Assembly: GCA_026225945.1 (NCBI GenBank) | Contig: JAMJFZ010000856.1 | Span: 496,001-560,000, forward strand | Direction: 5' to 3' | Source of the DNA: Cricetomys ansorgei | Lineage: Eukaryota; Chordata; Mammalia; Rodentia; Nesomyidae | Length of the DNA stretch: 64,000 bases | Shown: positions 1 through 12,599 of the stretch, piece after piece | How positions within the stretch are numbered: position 1 is the first letter of the stretch | How the letters are laid out: each line of letters opens with the position of its first letter | Translations under genes and position numbers: made by a program | The notes under the pieces: generated by a model | Told to the model about the DNA's origin: nothing | The model's input: the letters and a program-made list of their open reading frames with translations, nothing else | Databases searched by the model: none

Positions 1-129
1 GTGTTATTAACTCTGGTGTGAGGTCCAGCAAAATTTCGCCTCTTAGAATGTAAGAGATGTTTTTATAATAATGTATGCCACATAGAGGTAGGCATTAGTG
101 TATCCATATGTGGATGGAGCCATCTGAGG

Positions 130-545
130 GTCAGCACTGAGATATAACCTGCTCAAAGCCAGACAGCTAGTAGGTGGCTGTTATTCTCTGCTTCACAAAG
201 GCTCATGCCTTGAGCCTTGGCCCCCAGCTCATGGTGCTATTGCCGATGGTAGAAGCTTAGGAGGAGAAGTCTAGTAGAAGGAGGGTGGTTATTGGTAGAG
301 TTGCCATTGAAGGCAGTTTGGGGGCCCTGGCCCATCTTTTCTTTCTGTTTCCAAGTTGGTAGACATGAACAGTTTTGCTTGACCAGTGCCTCCCTCACTG
401 CCCTCACCGCAGGCCCCAAAGCAATAGAGCTGACTGGCCGTGATGAAAACCTCTGAACCCGTGAGCCAAAAACCAACTCTTTCTAAGTTGATCAGCTATG
501 TATGGCACTTTTGTCACAGTGACAGGGCCAGATCCAGGATTCCAG
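130..545 (+). mobile_element. MaLR-type LTR, 3' part
   Basis: Contains gaacccgtgagccaaaaacc and, further on, cttttgtcacagtgacaggg, the usual 3' end of rodent MaLR-like LTRs. Its inverted partner would lie outside the window. Confidence 0.5.
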
Positions 546-564
546 CATGTTTCTTCGATTCCAA

Positions 565-675
565 CACCTTATTTATTTGATTTTGTTGAGACAGGGTCTC
601 ATTATGTAGTTCAGGGTGGCTTCAAAATAGCAACCCTCCTACCTTAGCTTCTGGAGTGCTGGGATTACTAGAACC
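565..675 (-). mobile_element. B1/B4 SINE, antisense
   Basis: gagacagggtctcattatgt and gagtgctgggattacta are standard B1-type motifs read from the - strand. The copy is old and diverged. Confidence 0.6.
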
Positions 676-1264
676 TGCCCTCCTGCTGTTCACAGCTATG
701 TTTTTATGATGTTTTCCCTGCCCCAATAAAGGCAGAAAGAGTCACACTATAAAAATCAATTCCCATGTGCACATTATAGTTTGAAGTTATTATCTTTAAA
801 TAATTTCAGGCCTGTTTGGAATGCTCAAGCCAGTGGTGAATGAGAGGGGATTAGATTGGAAGGGTCATGTGAGAGTGGGTGAGGCCGGGTAGGCTGTTGC
901 ATGCATTGCTCTGCCTGATGTCGCAGTGTGCTTAAAATTAGATTCTTGCTTTGATAGATTTGCCAGAGAATCACATTAAAAAGAAATTAAAAGTCTATTC
1001 AAACAATGCAGACAAATGAGGTGATACAGCATGAAGACATGGAAGGGAGGGTGGCCTTACAGATGTATAACTTAGATGTCAAGACCTGCAGGTCCGTGAA
1101 CTCCTGGTGTAGTGTGTGAACCCCTGGAGTAGTGAGATGCTATCATAGTGATTGACTTTCCTGCCTCCATCTTTAGAAGCCTTCTTCAGTGCCTCCTTAG
1201 CAGTCATTTTTGTTCCTGGTTACAGCATTTCTCTCACTTGTTATCAGTCTTTAGGGGAATAGGC

Positions 1265-1370
1265 ATTTATTTACTTTGCTGGGTACTTATCTTATGGGGC
1301 TAGGATTGAATCAAGGGTCCTGCACTGGCTAGACAAGTAGGGTACCACTAATCCCCATACCCAGCCTGGG
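1265..1370 (-). mobile_element. ID/B4-like SINE, antisense
   Basis: Shows the ggctaggattgaatcaaggg and ctggctagacaagtaggg pattern of tRNA-derived ID-type SINEs on the - strand. Confidence 0.45.
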
Positions 1371-1646
1371 CCCACTTTGCTGCCTGCTTTTCTCTATGGG
1401 AATGTCGAACACCCCAGTAAGTGCTGCGGAGAACTTGGGGCTTAACCTTTACGAGGTGATCATTTATTTTCATTCTGATGCCAGTGTAAAACCCCAGCCT
1501 GACCTCCTGTTGTTCCCATAAACTTTTAGTCTTCTGCTGGACTCTGGGCCTGGAACCTGACCACTTCAGGGCCCGAAGAAGTGGATCTGCAGGTCTTACC
1601 ACCTCTAGAGTAGACTTTCCTCTCAGCCTAGTTCCCAAGTTTAGTC

Positions 1647-1960
1647 TTGCTTTCACGACTCTCTCATCACAGAGCAGCAGCGGAAGAAGGACATTTTTTT
1701 TGGGCTTACAGTTCTAGAGCAGGAGTCCATAACGACAAGGAGACATGGCAGCTGGCAGAGCTGAGCCATCCTATCTCAGCCACACAGGAAGCAGAGAGTG
1801 TGAGCAGGCCTTCAAAGCCCGGCCCCAGTGATATTCTCCATTGAGTCTCCCTGTCTTCCCCTAAAGAGCATCACCATCTGGGGACCAGGTGTTCAAATGC
1901 ATGAGTCCATGGGTGGCATTTCTCCTTGAAATGGCAATGACCTACATTTCTGTTAGCCCA
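1647..1960 (-). mobile_element. LTR-like rodent repeat, antisense
   Basis: The stretch tctggggaccaggtgttcaa then catgagtccatgggtggcat is the antisense 5' part of the same LTR-type family as at 54061. Assignment is approximate; there is no partner in the window. Confidence 0.35.
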
Positions 1961-2060
1961 CTTCTAATCTTTTCAAATTCCTCTTGCAAACTAGAGTCAA
2001 AGAATACAACCACTCAGTTTTGGCCACAGATATGACCCCACTTCTTAGGTGCTGGTTCGT

Positions 2061-2400
2061 GTGTTAGTTATTTTTACTTTTGCTGTGACCAAATACCTGA
2101 GAGATCTATTGAAAGCAGGAATTATTATTTTGGCTCATGGTTTTTGAGGTTTCACTCCATATTCTTGGGATCCGTGGATTTTTTGGGCCTGTGATGTGGC
2201 AGTAAATGATAGGAGCACATGGCAGAGACTACTCAGCTCATGGCATACCTTAAGCAGAAAGAGAGATAGAGAAATAGACCGATAGATAAATAGATAGATA
2301 TTATATCCATCCGCCCCCCCCCTTTTATTTCTTCCATGCAGCGTATTGTGTGGTATCACCCACATTCAGGGTAGGTCATTCCTCCTTAGTCAATCCTTTC
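2061..2400 (-). mobile_element. MaLR-type LTR 3' end, antisense (left)
   Basis: gtgttagttatttttacttt and tgctgtgaccaaatacctga are the inverted 3' end of a MaLR-like LTR. The right-arm partner (63690-64000) is cut by the window end. Confidence 0.5.
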
Positions 2401-2754
2401 TGGGGCATTCTCACAAAAACACCATAGGTGTGATTTTTTTTTTTTATTCTTGTAAACTGTTCTCAATGCAGTCATGTTGGCAATGAAGAATCTCCCACAA
2501 AGGACAAAGCTTTAGCAAATACTGCTTATCAATGGTGGTACCCCATACACTGTCAGCACTGTGAGTATCTTGTTTCACCACATCTTTGCCAACATTTGAT
2601 GCTGTCAGTCTGTAAAATTCTAGCCATTCTGTTTGGTATGAAGTAGTTATACCCTGAGGTTAGAATTTGAGTTTCCATTATGACTCAGGGGTCATAAATA
2701 TTGCATAAATATATTGGCCACTTGGATATAGTCTTTTCTGAAAGACCTAATTAT

Positions 2755-2937
2755 AATAACTTTTGTTTTGTTTTGTTTTGTTTTGTTTCAAAATAGGGTT
2801 TCTCTGTGTAGCCCTGGCTGTCCTGGAACCCACTCTGTAGACCAGGCTGACCTTGAGCTCAGATCTGCTTGCTGCTACCTCCTGAGTCTTGGGATTAAAG
2901 GTGTGCACCACCACTGCCTGGCTTGCCAAATTTCTTA
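2755..2937 (-). mobile_element. B1 SINE with TTTTG-repeat tail (left)
   Basis: Antisense B1 with a simple GTTTT repeat in place of the A-tail; includes gtagaccaggctgaccttga and gggattaaaggtgtgcacca. Confidence 0.85.
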
Positions 2938-2999
2938 TTAGGCTTTCATTGCTCTTCTTATTGACTTATAGATTGTAAAAAGTAATTAATAATTAATTG

Positions 3000-3187
3000 A
3001 TCAATTATTAGTGTGTGTGCATGATAAGTGTGTTTGGGGGGCACGTATGCCATATCATATGTTTAGAGGTAAGAGCCAGACTTGAAGAGCTGGTTCTCTC
3101 TTTCCACTGTGGGGTCAGGTATTGAACTCAGATAAACATATTTGAGTGTTAAGGGCCTTTACCTACTAGGCCATCTCAACAGTCCTG
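3000..3187 (-). mobile_element. B2/B3 SINE, antisense (left)
   Basis: The ctactaggccatctcaacag end and the tgtggggtcaggtattgaac middle match diverged B3-type SINEs. Confidence 0.6.
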
Positions 3188-3330
3188 ATTTGTAGATTTT
3201 TATTAATTGAAGTATATATCTTATATATAAATTCTTTGGATAAATGTATTGTGAATTTGGCTTGTATTTACATTTTTAGATTTTTTTCTTTTTTCTTTTT
3301 CTTTTTCCTTTTTTCTTTTTTTTTGTTTTT

Positions 3331-3475
3331 TGCCAGGCAATGGTGGCACATGCCTTTAATCCCAGCACTTGGGAGGCAAAGGCAGGTGGATCTCTGTGAG
3401 CTCAAGGCCAGCCTAGTCTACAGAGTGAGTTTCAGGACAGCCAGAGTTACCACAGAGAAACTGTGTCTCAAAAAA
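3331..3475 (+). mobile_element. B1 SINE (left)
   Basis: Starts at gccaggcaatggtggcacat and keeps tttaatcccagcacttggga and aggccagcctagtctacaga; A-rich end near 3470. A poly-pyrimidine tract precedes it. Confidence 0.9.
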
Positions 3476-3477
3476 GT

Positions 3478-3585
3478 TTTTTTTTTTCAGAGTCTCACTT
3501 TGTAGATTGGGCTAGCTTAAATTCATGATTCTCCTGCCTCAGCCTCATGAATGTTAAATTACAGGAATGTACATTGATATCCAGC
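3478..3585 (-). mobile_element. B1-like SINE, antisense, diverged (left)
   Basis: cagagtctcactttgtagat and ctcctgcctcagcctcatga give the antisense B1/Alu-like pattern; mirror at about 62535-62633. Confidence 0.5.
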
Positions 3586-3899
3586 TTCTTAATGATGCAT
3601 TTGATGGAAAACAAAAACTCTCTTCTTTGGGGAGGGGACTCTCAGGTTGGCCCTAAGGCCTCAAGCCTGCTTTGTGCGTGGTTTATTGCCGATTGTCGAC
3701 CCTCTGATTCATAACTGTCTTAAGGTTGTCTGCTAATTTTTCATCTTGATTTACTGCTTTCTGAATTCTGTTTAACAAATTCCTATTTTCCTCACTGTCA
3801 CAAGGATATCATTTTATACTTTTTTTCTTCAAAGCTTTGTTTTAGAATATGTTGATTTTTAAAAATTTTAATGAATTTGATCTGCTGAAAATAAACACT

Positions 3900-4086
3900 T
3901 AAGGGCTGGAGAGATGGCTCAGCAGTTAAGAGCACTGATTGCTCTTCCAGAGTCCTGAGTTCAATTCCCAGCACCCACATGATGGGTCACCACCATCTAT
4001 GGGGTCAGATTTGCCCTCTTCTGGTATGCAGGTGTACATGCAGATAGGGTGCTCATATAAATAAAATAAATAAATCTTTAAAAGGA
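3900..4086 (+). mobile_element. B2 SINE (left)
   Basis: Clear B2: gggctggagagatggctcag at the head, tRNA-derived promoter, then ataaataaaataaataaatc at the tail. Pairs with 62031-62211. Confidence 0.92.
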
Positions 4087-4144
4087 GAAAATAAACACTT
4101 AGGTAAACTTGAATAATGACTTGGCTACACATGCATTAAAAATC

Positions 4145-4240
4145 GTTTTGTGCTAGTGATCGAACCCAGGAACCCAGGAACACAGGAACGCACATGGTAA
4201 ACAAGTGCGCTGCCATTGAGCTACAGCTCTATGTTCTTTT
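4145..4240 (-). mobile_element. ID-like SINE, antisense (left)
   Basis: Antisense of an agctgtagctcaatggcagc head; it contains a short aggaacc/aggaaca triplication. Confidence 0.6.
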
Positions 4241-4479
4241 ATTATTCTTTACAAGTTCATATACATGTATGTGTGTTGTGTGTATAATGTACGACATGAC
4301 ATTTATATACAGATGTACGAATACACACACACACACACACATACGATTGTGTGCTGTGGAGTGGTTGAATCCAGATAATTACCAAGCACATTACTGCACA
4401 TAATTATCATTTCGTGATGAGAATACAACTACACAGTTTCTATAGTTTTAAGAATATAAGAAGCCATCTTTGAGGTCAC

Positions 4480-5643
4480 AGTGCCATTCAGTGGACTTCT
4501 TAAACGTATTTCTGTCATGATGTCTCCTCTGACTAACGTTTCTCTACCCCTACTCCACCCCACACCATGCCAGTCTCTGGTAATCCCCATTTTACTCTCT
4601 GTTTGCACCAACTGTTTGTATTCCACATACGTATGAGATCATGCGGCATTTGTCTTTCTGTGCCTGGCTTATTTCACTTAACAAAACATCCTCTCAGTCC
4701 ATCCGCGTTGTCCCAAATGATGGGATTCCTTTCTGTTGTAGATACATAGTATTCCATCGTGTATGCATACCACATTTTCTTCATCAAATTTTATAGTGAC
4801 AGACACTTTGTTTGATTCAGTATCTTAGCTATTGTAATAATACTTCCATAAATATGGGGGTGGGAGAACTTATTTGACACATTGATTCCATCTCATTTGA
4901 ATATATATCAAGTTGTAGGTTTTCTGGGTCATGCAATTGTTGTATTTTTAATTCTGAGGAACCTATAACAGTTTTCCACAATAGCTATACATTTCCACCG
5001 ACAGAATGTGTGTGTATGTGTGTGGGGCATCCATTTTCTACATCCTTGTCAGCATGTACTCTTTGTTTTGTTTTGGTAGTAGTTATTTTAAGCATGAGGT
5101 GATAGCACGCTGTGGTTTTGATTTGTACTACCCTGATGATGAGAGATACTGAGCACTTTTCCATGTACCTGTTGGTATGTCATTTTTATGTCTTATTTTG
5201 AGAAATGTCTATTTTTAAGTGATCATTCATTTTCTTACTCTTTCCCTATTGTGTGTTCTTGGTATCCTTGTTGAAAGTAAGGAAGGCCTAAATGTGTGGA
5301 TTTATGTCCGGGCTCTCTAGACTGTCCCGTTGGCCTACATGTCAGTTTTGTGTCAGAATCATGTGGTTTGACACTATAGCTTTGTAGTGTATTTTGAAAT
5401 TAAATAGTTTGATGCCTCTGGCTTTGTTTCTTTTGCTGAAGTGGTTGTGTCTGTTTGGGGTCTTTTGTGATTTCATGGGTTTTAGGATGTTTTTCTCTTC
5501 TATGGTTTGTCACTGGTACTTGATAGTGATTTGTAATTTGTTTTGCTTGGCGGGACACTTTAACAGCATTAAAGCACAGGATGTATTGCCATCTATTTGT
5601 TTCTTCTCCAGTTTCTTTCAGTGTAAAGATCTTTCATCTCTGT
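4480..5643 (-). mobile_element. Old L1 fragment, ORF2 end and 3' UTR (left)
   Basis: On the - strand it reads like the C-terminal part of L1 ORF2 followed by an old mammalian-type 3' UTR. Recognisable phrases include one resembling gagagcccagaaataaatcc, the stretch around the virtual tagaatactatgtat, and the gcacagaaagacaaatactg-like segment. All frames are broken. It pairs with 60505-61640. Confidence 0.75.
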
Positions 5644-6439
5644 GATGCTGTCAACTTGGCTGGCGTGAGGATTACCTGGAGAACTGGTAAAACATTGTAG
5701 GGGGGCGTCTATGTCCTAAGTGCCTGGCATGTGAGTCATGGACCGAGAACGGAAGCTCTGCCCTCAGTGTAGGCAGGGGCCGTCCATTTAGGCTGAGGGC
5801 AGTTAGACAGTACAAAACGAAGAGAGGACTTTAGGTCTTTGTCTCCTGGATCTGGTGCTCACAACTCTTCCCTCCTGGGCGTCAGCACTCAAAGTTTAGA
5901 CTTCAGGACTTATACCAGGAGCACTCTACTAGCCTCAGGAATTTCATCTCCCATTGAGAGTTACACCATGGGCTTCTCTTAGTCTGGACTGAGCCATAGC
6001 ACAGACTTCACAAGGTATTTAATAATTTATCATGTGGGTTTTTAGTCACATGACTTGCTCAGTATGGGAAAGGAGTTGGGAATGAATTAACAACAAAATG
6101 TAGTGATGGTGCAGTCTACATGAGTGCACCTGAGTCATAACCCTGTGGGCCACTCTGGGGACATGAGTGGTAGCTGAGGAAGGGATCTGAGCTGTGCTGA
6201 GTGCCTATTGACGGTTGGCTGCTGGAGACTGTGCACATCCTTAAAGCGACTCTGGGGGAGGTTGCAATTGAACGTTTAATGAGCTTTGGATGACTTAACA
6301 CTGGATGGTGGAGCTAAGATTTGAACCCAGATCTATCTTTCCCCCTCTCACCTGCTACCCACTCCTTTTCCATGCGCTTCTCTTTCTTTGCATTTTTCCA
6401 GGAATCTTATTCCTTTTGTGGATTTCTGAAGCACATTCT

Positions 6440-6582
6440 TACTTTCTATGAGACAGGGTCTTACTAGGTAGTCTTGGCTGGCCTAGAACTCACTATATAG
6501 ACCAGACTCACCTCAAACTCAGAGACCCTCCTGCCTCTGCCTCTTGAGTGCTGGGTATAAAGGTGTGTGCCATCAGCCCTTA
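6440..6582 (-). mobile_element. B1 SINE, antisense (left)
   Basis: gagacagggtcttactaggt to aaaggtgtgtgccatcagcc; mirror at 59561-59700. Confidence 0.8.
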
Positions 6583-6929
6583 CTATGAGGCAGCTTTCAG
6601 CACACTTTCTTACCAGGAGGCAGTACATGTTTTTATTGCAGCAATTCTGAAGCACGTTCATGTGTCACTTAGGTTTTACTGTACGAAGAACCCTCTGAAT
6701 GGAGTGACTTGAGACAGCACACACTCAGCTCACTTTTCTGCTGGCAGGAATCAGGTGCATGAGCACAGATGATTTGGGCCACACTCGGCTGCTCTGTGCC
6801 TGCAGCATCAGATATTGGGACCAGCTTCTCACGGTGGGTTTTATCTCACAGCTGGCTAGCTTGGGAGAAGCTGAGCCGAGGAAGCCAGTGGAAGCCCATG
6901 GATCTCTAGGGCCTAGGCAAGGAGATAGT

Positions 6930-7052
6930 TGTTAAAATAACGTTATGGTGCTTAACGGAGAGTCCATCGTTAATTTTCCAATGCTCTTTATTAATCACAA
7001 ACCATGTCAAATCTCAGGGAATTCTAATACCCGGGCAGCTAGGCAAAGAGCT
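6930..7052 (-). mobile_element. Truncated LTR fragment, left arm only
   Basis: The 3' end of an LTR of the same family as 34494-34954, on the - strand, sharing motifs such as gatttgacatggtttgtgat and attaataaagagcattgg. Its outer end (tgtta..., 6930) is intact but the 5' part is missing. The right arm has no LTR at this place and instead carries 1.86 kb of other sequence. The insertion therefore probably postdates the duplication and was then cut by a deletion. Confidence 0.75.
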
Positions 7053-7187
7053 CCAGAATCATAACAAGGACAGTTTTCATTCTTTTTGGCTCTAAACCTG
7101 CTTTAGGAACTAAAGGCCAAATACTTTAACAAAAGGTGTATTTATTGTTCTAGCCATTTTGGAAATAGTAAGAGCTATGGAAGCATT

Positions 7188-7200
7188 TGTGTGTGTGTGG

Positions 7201-7233
<33 letters not shown>

Positions 7234-7262
7234 TGCACAAGCGCACGCGCGTGTTGGTGTGT
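7188..7262. repeat. TG microsatellite (left)
   Basis: TG-rich tract with an alternating purine-pyrimidine end (gcgcacgcgcgtg), a Z-DNA-prone sequence. Partner at 57177-57234 has a longer pure CA run. Confidence 0.9.
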
Positions 7263-7584
7263 ACATACATTTCATATATATGCATGCACACATACATTTG
7301 ATTTTGTGAACACAGCGGGTACCTTGCGGGCTAGAGAATGTGCGTGGAAGGAAGCCATATGTTATCGACAGTAATTAATTCCATTCGTGAATCCCCATAC
7401 ACAGAGAAGTATGGATATGGAGATTATTTTCATTAAAGGCTGTCTGTGATCTGAGAGGAAATAGAGTCCTCATATTTGTGAGACGCACTGTGTGGGTGGG
7501 GCCTTATCCTATGCATCTATGATGTGACCGTATTTCAGGATCATGTTGAGCATGGTTCTTACTCTGCAGACCACGCAGTGAGGT

Positions 7585-7760
7585 GCAGAGCTTCAGAGGT
7601 AGAGGCTAGAGGCCAAGGTTGGAGCCTAGGCTTTGCACTGATTAGCTGATGTTGGAAAACGATCTTTATTTCTTTGAGTTTTAGTTTTCTCATTTATGAC
7701 TACAAAAGCTTGTCTTCTTCGGTTGATAGGAAGATTGAAACGTTTTATATCTGTGCTGAA
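7585..7760 (+). mobile_element. MIR-like ancient SINE (left)
   Basis: The order of an acquired ggagcctaggctttgcactg, a gttttctcatttatgac end and intervening spacing resembles MIR. Partner about 56660-56840. Confidence 0.45.
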
Positions 7761-7911
7761 TCACACAGTAGCCATAACTCTAGGAGGAGAGTGCAAAATG
7801 AAATACACTGTAAATGTAAAATGCAAAGCCTATCAAGTATGTAGCAGGAAGAGAATGTTACTGACTCCACAGAGAAGCACCAATAGTTTGCATCTACTGA
7901 CCTAATGAGAG

Positions 7912-8200
7912 CCTATGGAGACTACACCTCCAAATCTATGCTTACTGACTTGTCATCCTCCTGCCCACCCCACCCCCAAGTTTGCTCAGTTCGTTTTCTT
8001 ATTCTGTCCAGGACCACCTGCCAGGAGTAGCACCCATGGTGCACTTAGCCCTCCCACATCAATTGTCAATCAAGTAAATACCCTGCAGGCTTGCCCACAG
8101 GCCAGTCACGTGGAGGCATTTTCTCAATTAAGATTCCTTCTTTTCAGAGGACCCTAACTTGTGTCAAGTTGACACCGAAACCAGCCAGCACAGTCCTGTA
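7912..8200 (-). repeat. Rodent dispersed repeat (left)
   Basis: Read from the - strand it begins gtgtcaacttgacacaagtt and continues with gagaaaatgcctccacgtga, a familiar rodent repeat. One end is cut by the left-arm deletion at about 7910. Confidence 0.55.
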
Positions 8201-8643
8201 ATTGGATTTGCATTTTCGATGTGAATCAATTTGTTCACTTTTCTCTAAATTTGAGGGGATCTCCTGCCCGCTACAGTTCCTTTCTGCTTTAATATTCTGT
8301 AAGTTTCTTTGGCTGTAAGAAACCTCCATCCCACAATAGCTTCCAGATCTCCTGGGTTGCCAGGCCCAAGACTATAAGCCGGAAAGGTGCTGTGTGGTGT
8401 GGATGGGGTGGGCAGGGACAGGGACCTGAATGGATGCTGTGTCTTTTCCACTAGGAGTTAGCAGAAAGGAAGGTAACAGGTTTCTCTGTCAAGCTTCCCA
8501 ACAAGCAGGGGGATACATCTTGCTCTGCTTTTGGCATGGAGAAAATCTGATAGCTCCTCACCCCCGACAAAACATTTAAAGTATTGCATATTGAAATATT
8601 TAATGATAAATAGTCTGAATCCTGAAATGTGCTTAAAAACTTT

Positions 8644-8725
8644 GAGGGGCCTGGGGGTACAGCTCAGTGACCTAATATGCATGAGGCTCTGGATTGACCC
8701 CCAGTCTTGGAAGTAAAAAGCTAAG
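8644..8725 (+). mobile_element. ID/B4-like SINE (left)
   Basis: gggggtacagctcagtgacc and aggctctggattgaccccca resemble a diverged ID-type SINE; partner 53216-53300. Confidence 0.5.
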
Positions 8726-8729
8726 TACA

Positions 8730-11640
8730 TGAATGAGTGAATGAATACAGTTAGGGCTGCTCATACGAAAGAAGATTGCCTGTGGCTGGTATTGTTGATG
8801 TGGGTTGTGGGGTACAGAGGAACCCACTGCGTAATTTTATCTACTTTTGTGTGTGCTTCAAAACTTCCGTAATAAAGAGTTAAAAAATGATAATAAAATG
8901 GAAATACTTTCCCCTCATTACCTAAATTTCTCATTTTTTTTCTTCTGTAAAATGGAGAAAGAATCAGACTCTCACTTGGTGATATAAACCAGTCTTAGTA
9001 CTATTGTGTTGTAAATAGCAACAAACTGTTTTAAGTAATGTTATCAACTTGGAAAAGTGATCTAGACTACATTGAAATTAAATAGACAGGTCAAAGAAAG
9101 AGAATTCCACACAAAGGAAGGGGCATTGACTAGGGAAATCACGGAAGACATGAACCAGGTTTGCAGATCCTGTGCTGGGTCTGTCCCGAAGGCATCTTTG
9201 GGTAGCATGGTGAATCACTGGCCTTGGGGGCGGGTACAGCAGACGCAGGACTATCTCAGTTGAAGGGCTGCAGATAACATCACAGTTAGGCACCAAGCTA
9301 GGCTATTTATGTCCTTGATACCATACAATTTTAATTGCAGATTCATTACTTAGACGTAATGAGGTCTTAAGAATTTATAAAACTTGTCTGTGGCCATGTG
9401 GACGTGATATTCCCAGTGACTTTATGGTAAGTGAAGAATTAAAGTCCAGAAGTTAGGTGGCATGTTATATCCCATTGGGAACTGGAATAGCTCCATGTAG
9501 CAGAAGAAGGCAAAGGAGAGTGGCTCACCACAGAGTGTTTTCTTTCTTTCTGTTCCTTAACTGATCTAGAGATAATTATTGGATGGCTACCATGGACTTC
9601 TGAGGCTCCGGGTCCTTCTGTCTTTTGCTTTGGTGTCGAAGCCTTTTATCTGGAAGCCCACCTCTTGCTTTGAGATGCTTGTGGAAGCTCTAATGTCCAA
9701 TTAGAGGAAAGAGCAAAGGATTGGAAGGAAGGTGTTACACCCACATTTCTTATTAAGGATCCCTACTAGAAACCGCTCATAATATTTTTTCCTGTATTAC
9801 AGTAGCTACAACTTAGTCCTGGTTTCATGTCTAGCAGATCGTAGAGAGCTATATGGGGCAGAACCAAACTATGAAAGGTAAATGAAAAGTATGCTTTTTA
9901 TACCGAGTGGTTAGACTCTAGCTGAGTAGGTGCTGTTAGCGCTGAATGTGGAGAGGAATAGAAGTGAACATCCATAATCACTGTTTAGAGCAAACAGTTC
10001 AATTTAGAGCTCTGGTCTCTTGGAATGAAATTTCTTGTTATAAGACCTTTCAAAAATTGGACAAGCAAAAATGTAAGCAGCCCAAAAATTCAGGTTAGTG
10101 TCCAGAAAGGCCAGATCCTCCCAACCACGCGTGGCCAGTAGGCAGCAGTACTTTGGTGCTCTGGAGACACAGCAGCAGCTACAAAAATCAGACCCTCTGA
10201 GTCAGCACCATACTCTCTGCCCGATGCTCCATGTGCTGTGGGGCTCAACACCTTGCTAGGTACAATGGAGTCTGGGTGTGGAACCTTCAGAATTTTAGGG
10301 GTCTCTTAAAATCTGAATATAAAATATATAAAAAGCATACATAAAGTGGCAAGGCTAATAAGGAACATCCAAGATTTAGTCCCATGTGGGCTTGCACCTG
10401 ATTTCAGTGAACTCTTTGTCTTAAAAAAATGTTAATGTGTTTCTCCCTGATGGAGAGCAGCTGAGCACAGGGCTCGCCTGAGGTAGTCTGTCTGTCGACA
10501 TCTGTCCATTTGTATAGCGGAGGCTTCTTTGCCTGAAAGAGGACATGAAACCATCCAGTGTTTCCAACAGTTACTCTTCTCCTTAATTAGACACAGACAC
10601 TTATTTCACATAATAAGTTATCCAAAGAGAAGCACATGCAACTGCATAAAAAGAACCACATTCTCAATTAACTGAACACATAGCTGTGGGCAGAATCGAT
10701 GCATTGTAGAGTGGACCCAGGGTTGTAGAAAATACCCTTTAAGGTTTCTGACTTCACTGAATCCAGAATGGAATGTGCTTCTGTCTATGTCTCAGCTTCT
10801 TCTGGTCCTTTTCACATTCTAATATCTGCTGGAGATGGGTGAACACAACCTCTAACCTGCGCTGGCAGGCCGGGCTCACCATTCTCTTGCAGGATCACTG
10901 CCTGCTTTCTAATGGCATCATTTCCACTATCTCTAGCTCTTATTTGTTTCCATACATTTTGCATTCAACACTTTCCTTAGGCCATGGTTTTACCATGTGG
11001 TTCTTGATCTCCACACTGAAACGGCAACATAGGCCTAATGCTATGCCATGAACATTTTCTTGAAAAGTCAAAGACATGCCAAATGTCTAGGCTAGCCAGG
11101 GTTATAAAGCAAGGTCCTGTCAAAGTAAATAAACAAAAAGGAAAATACTAGAAGGAGACATTAATAACTATATCTTAAGTAGGTGAGCTCATTAAGAAAA
11201 TACAGGATTGTTCTGCCAGCTAAAGACAGTCCCCAAATAATGTTTTGAATTCTCATTCATTTAGAAGGCGCTTTCTGCTGCACCTAATATGTAGCAGGCA
11301 CTGGGCGGGGCCTGGTAAAGGGTTATGCAGATTGTCTTTATGTAACTGCCAGAGTTGTTTAAAATACTTGCATGAGACATTGGCAAATATAGTGTCAGGC
11401 TAATACGTAGTTAAGAATAGTATGATTAATTAATTAATTTATTATATTTAATAGTATAACTATTAAAATTCTAAAGCATTTTTTGTAAACATTTGAACAT
11501 GTAAACATTTATGATATTCTGAGCATCTTAAAATTGATAGATCATATTTGCATACTTGCAGTGTATTTTTCTTTCTGAATGCTGTGACTTAATTCTTAGA
11601 TTCTTTGATTTGAAAAAATTCAACATTTGAAAGGTTTCCT
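8730..11640. other. Unique-looking stretch, no gene seen (left)
   Basis: No recognisable exon, SINE or LTR apart from small AT-rich runs (for example attaattaattaa near 11427). It is conserved between the arms (partner about 50300-53215). Could be intron or intergenic DNA. Confidence 0.5.
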
Positions 11641-11659
11641 GTTCCTTATGTGCTTCCAT

Positions 11660-11850
11660 GAATCTTTAAAAAAAATTTTAAATTAGATTTATTTTTTTGT
11701 ATGGGGGAAGCAGGTGTGTGTATGAGGTCAGAGAACAACTCAAATAGGAATCTGTTCTCTCTTTCTACCATGTGGGTTCTAGGAATGGAACTCAGGTTGT
11801 TGGGCTTGGTGGCAATCACCAGCCTGCTTTCACGCCTCGAATTTTGTTTT
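11660..11850 (-). mobile_element. B3/B2 SINE, antisense (left)
   Basis: taccatgtgggttctaggaa and ggtcagagaacaactcaaat are B3 landmarks. Partner 50090-50285. Confidence 0.65.
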
Positions 11851-12009
11851 ATACCAGGAGGGAAAGAATGGCATTTCCTCCACTGTACAGAACAAGAGTT
11901 GTCCGTGAGTCACAGTCACCCTTTAATCTGAGTGTGCTCCGATTGGTAACCTGACATGTCAAATATAATAGAGACCAAACTTCTTTTGAAATTAAGAGCT
12001 TGTTTTCAT

Positions 12010-12235
12010 TTCTTTTATCTTTGTGGATTCAAACCTGTTGGCATCTTCCTGACTCTGATTCCCATGTGCTCGGGCTACAGGCACACACTACCAAGCCTGT
12101 TTTATGTTGAAAAAAATTTGTTTACCTGGACAAAGCCTCATTATGTAGCTGAGCCTTGCCTGAACGTTCTAGCCTGTCCTACCTTCTTGAGTGCTGGCAT
12201 TCTGAATGTCTGCTGCCACACCCAGTTTAGGATTT
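12010..12235 (-). mobile_element. Two B1-like SINE monomers, antisense (left)
   Basis: Two diverged B1/PB1D-like units, about 12010-12100 and 12110-12235, the second with cctcattatgtagctgagcc. Partner 49705-49930. Confidence 0.5.
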
Positions 12236-12599
12236 AGTTGGTTAATTACTTAGTTAAAACAACAAAATTACAACAACAGCAGCAACAACCACAACAATAT
12301 TTTAAATAGTTTTAGGTTTACAATTGAAAAGATAGTACAAGGAAATCCTAGGAGCTTGCTTTTGATAAAAATAAAAGCATACTTCTTTTAGTGATTTGGA
12401 GTTGAACCCAAGGGTAACTGAGCTTCAGTTTTGTGTGACCCAAAGTGCTCTTTGAACCACTAGTTTATAAAGTACACGGGGACGGTGTATCATTCAGAAA
12501 CTTTCAGGCCTCATTAGGCAGAAGCTGACACATGGGCAGTAAAGCCAGAGAAATCCCTTTTCACTGGTCACCCCGAGAAAGTAAGGCCAGATAAGGGCG

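Noticed and set aside
5394..5645. 83-residue frame at 5394-5645 and similar ones in L1 regions
   Set aside because: It lies on the antisense strand of an old L1 fragment and has no independent support.
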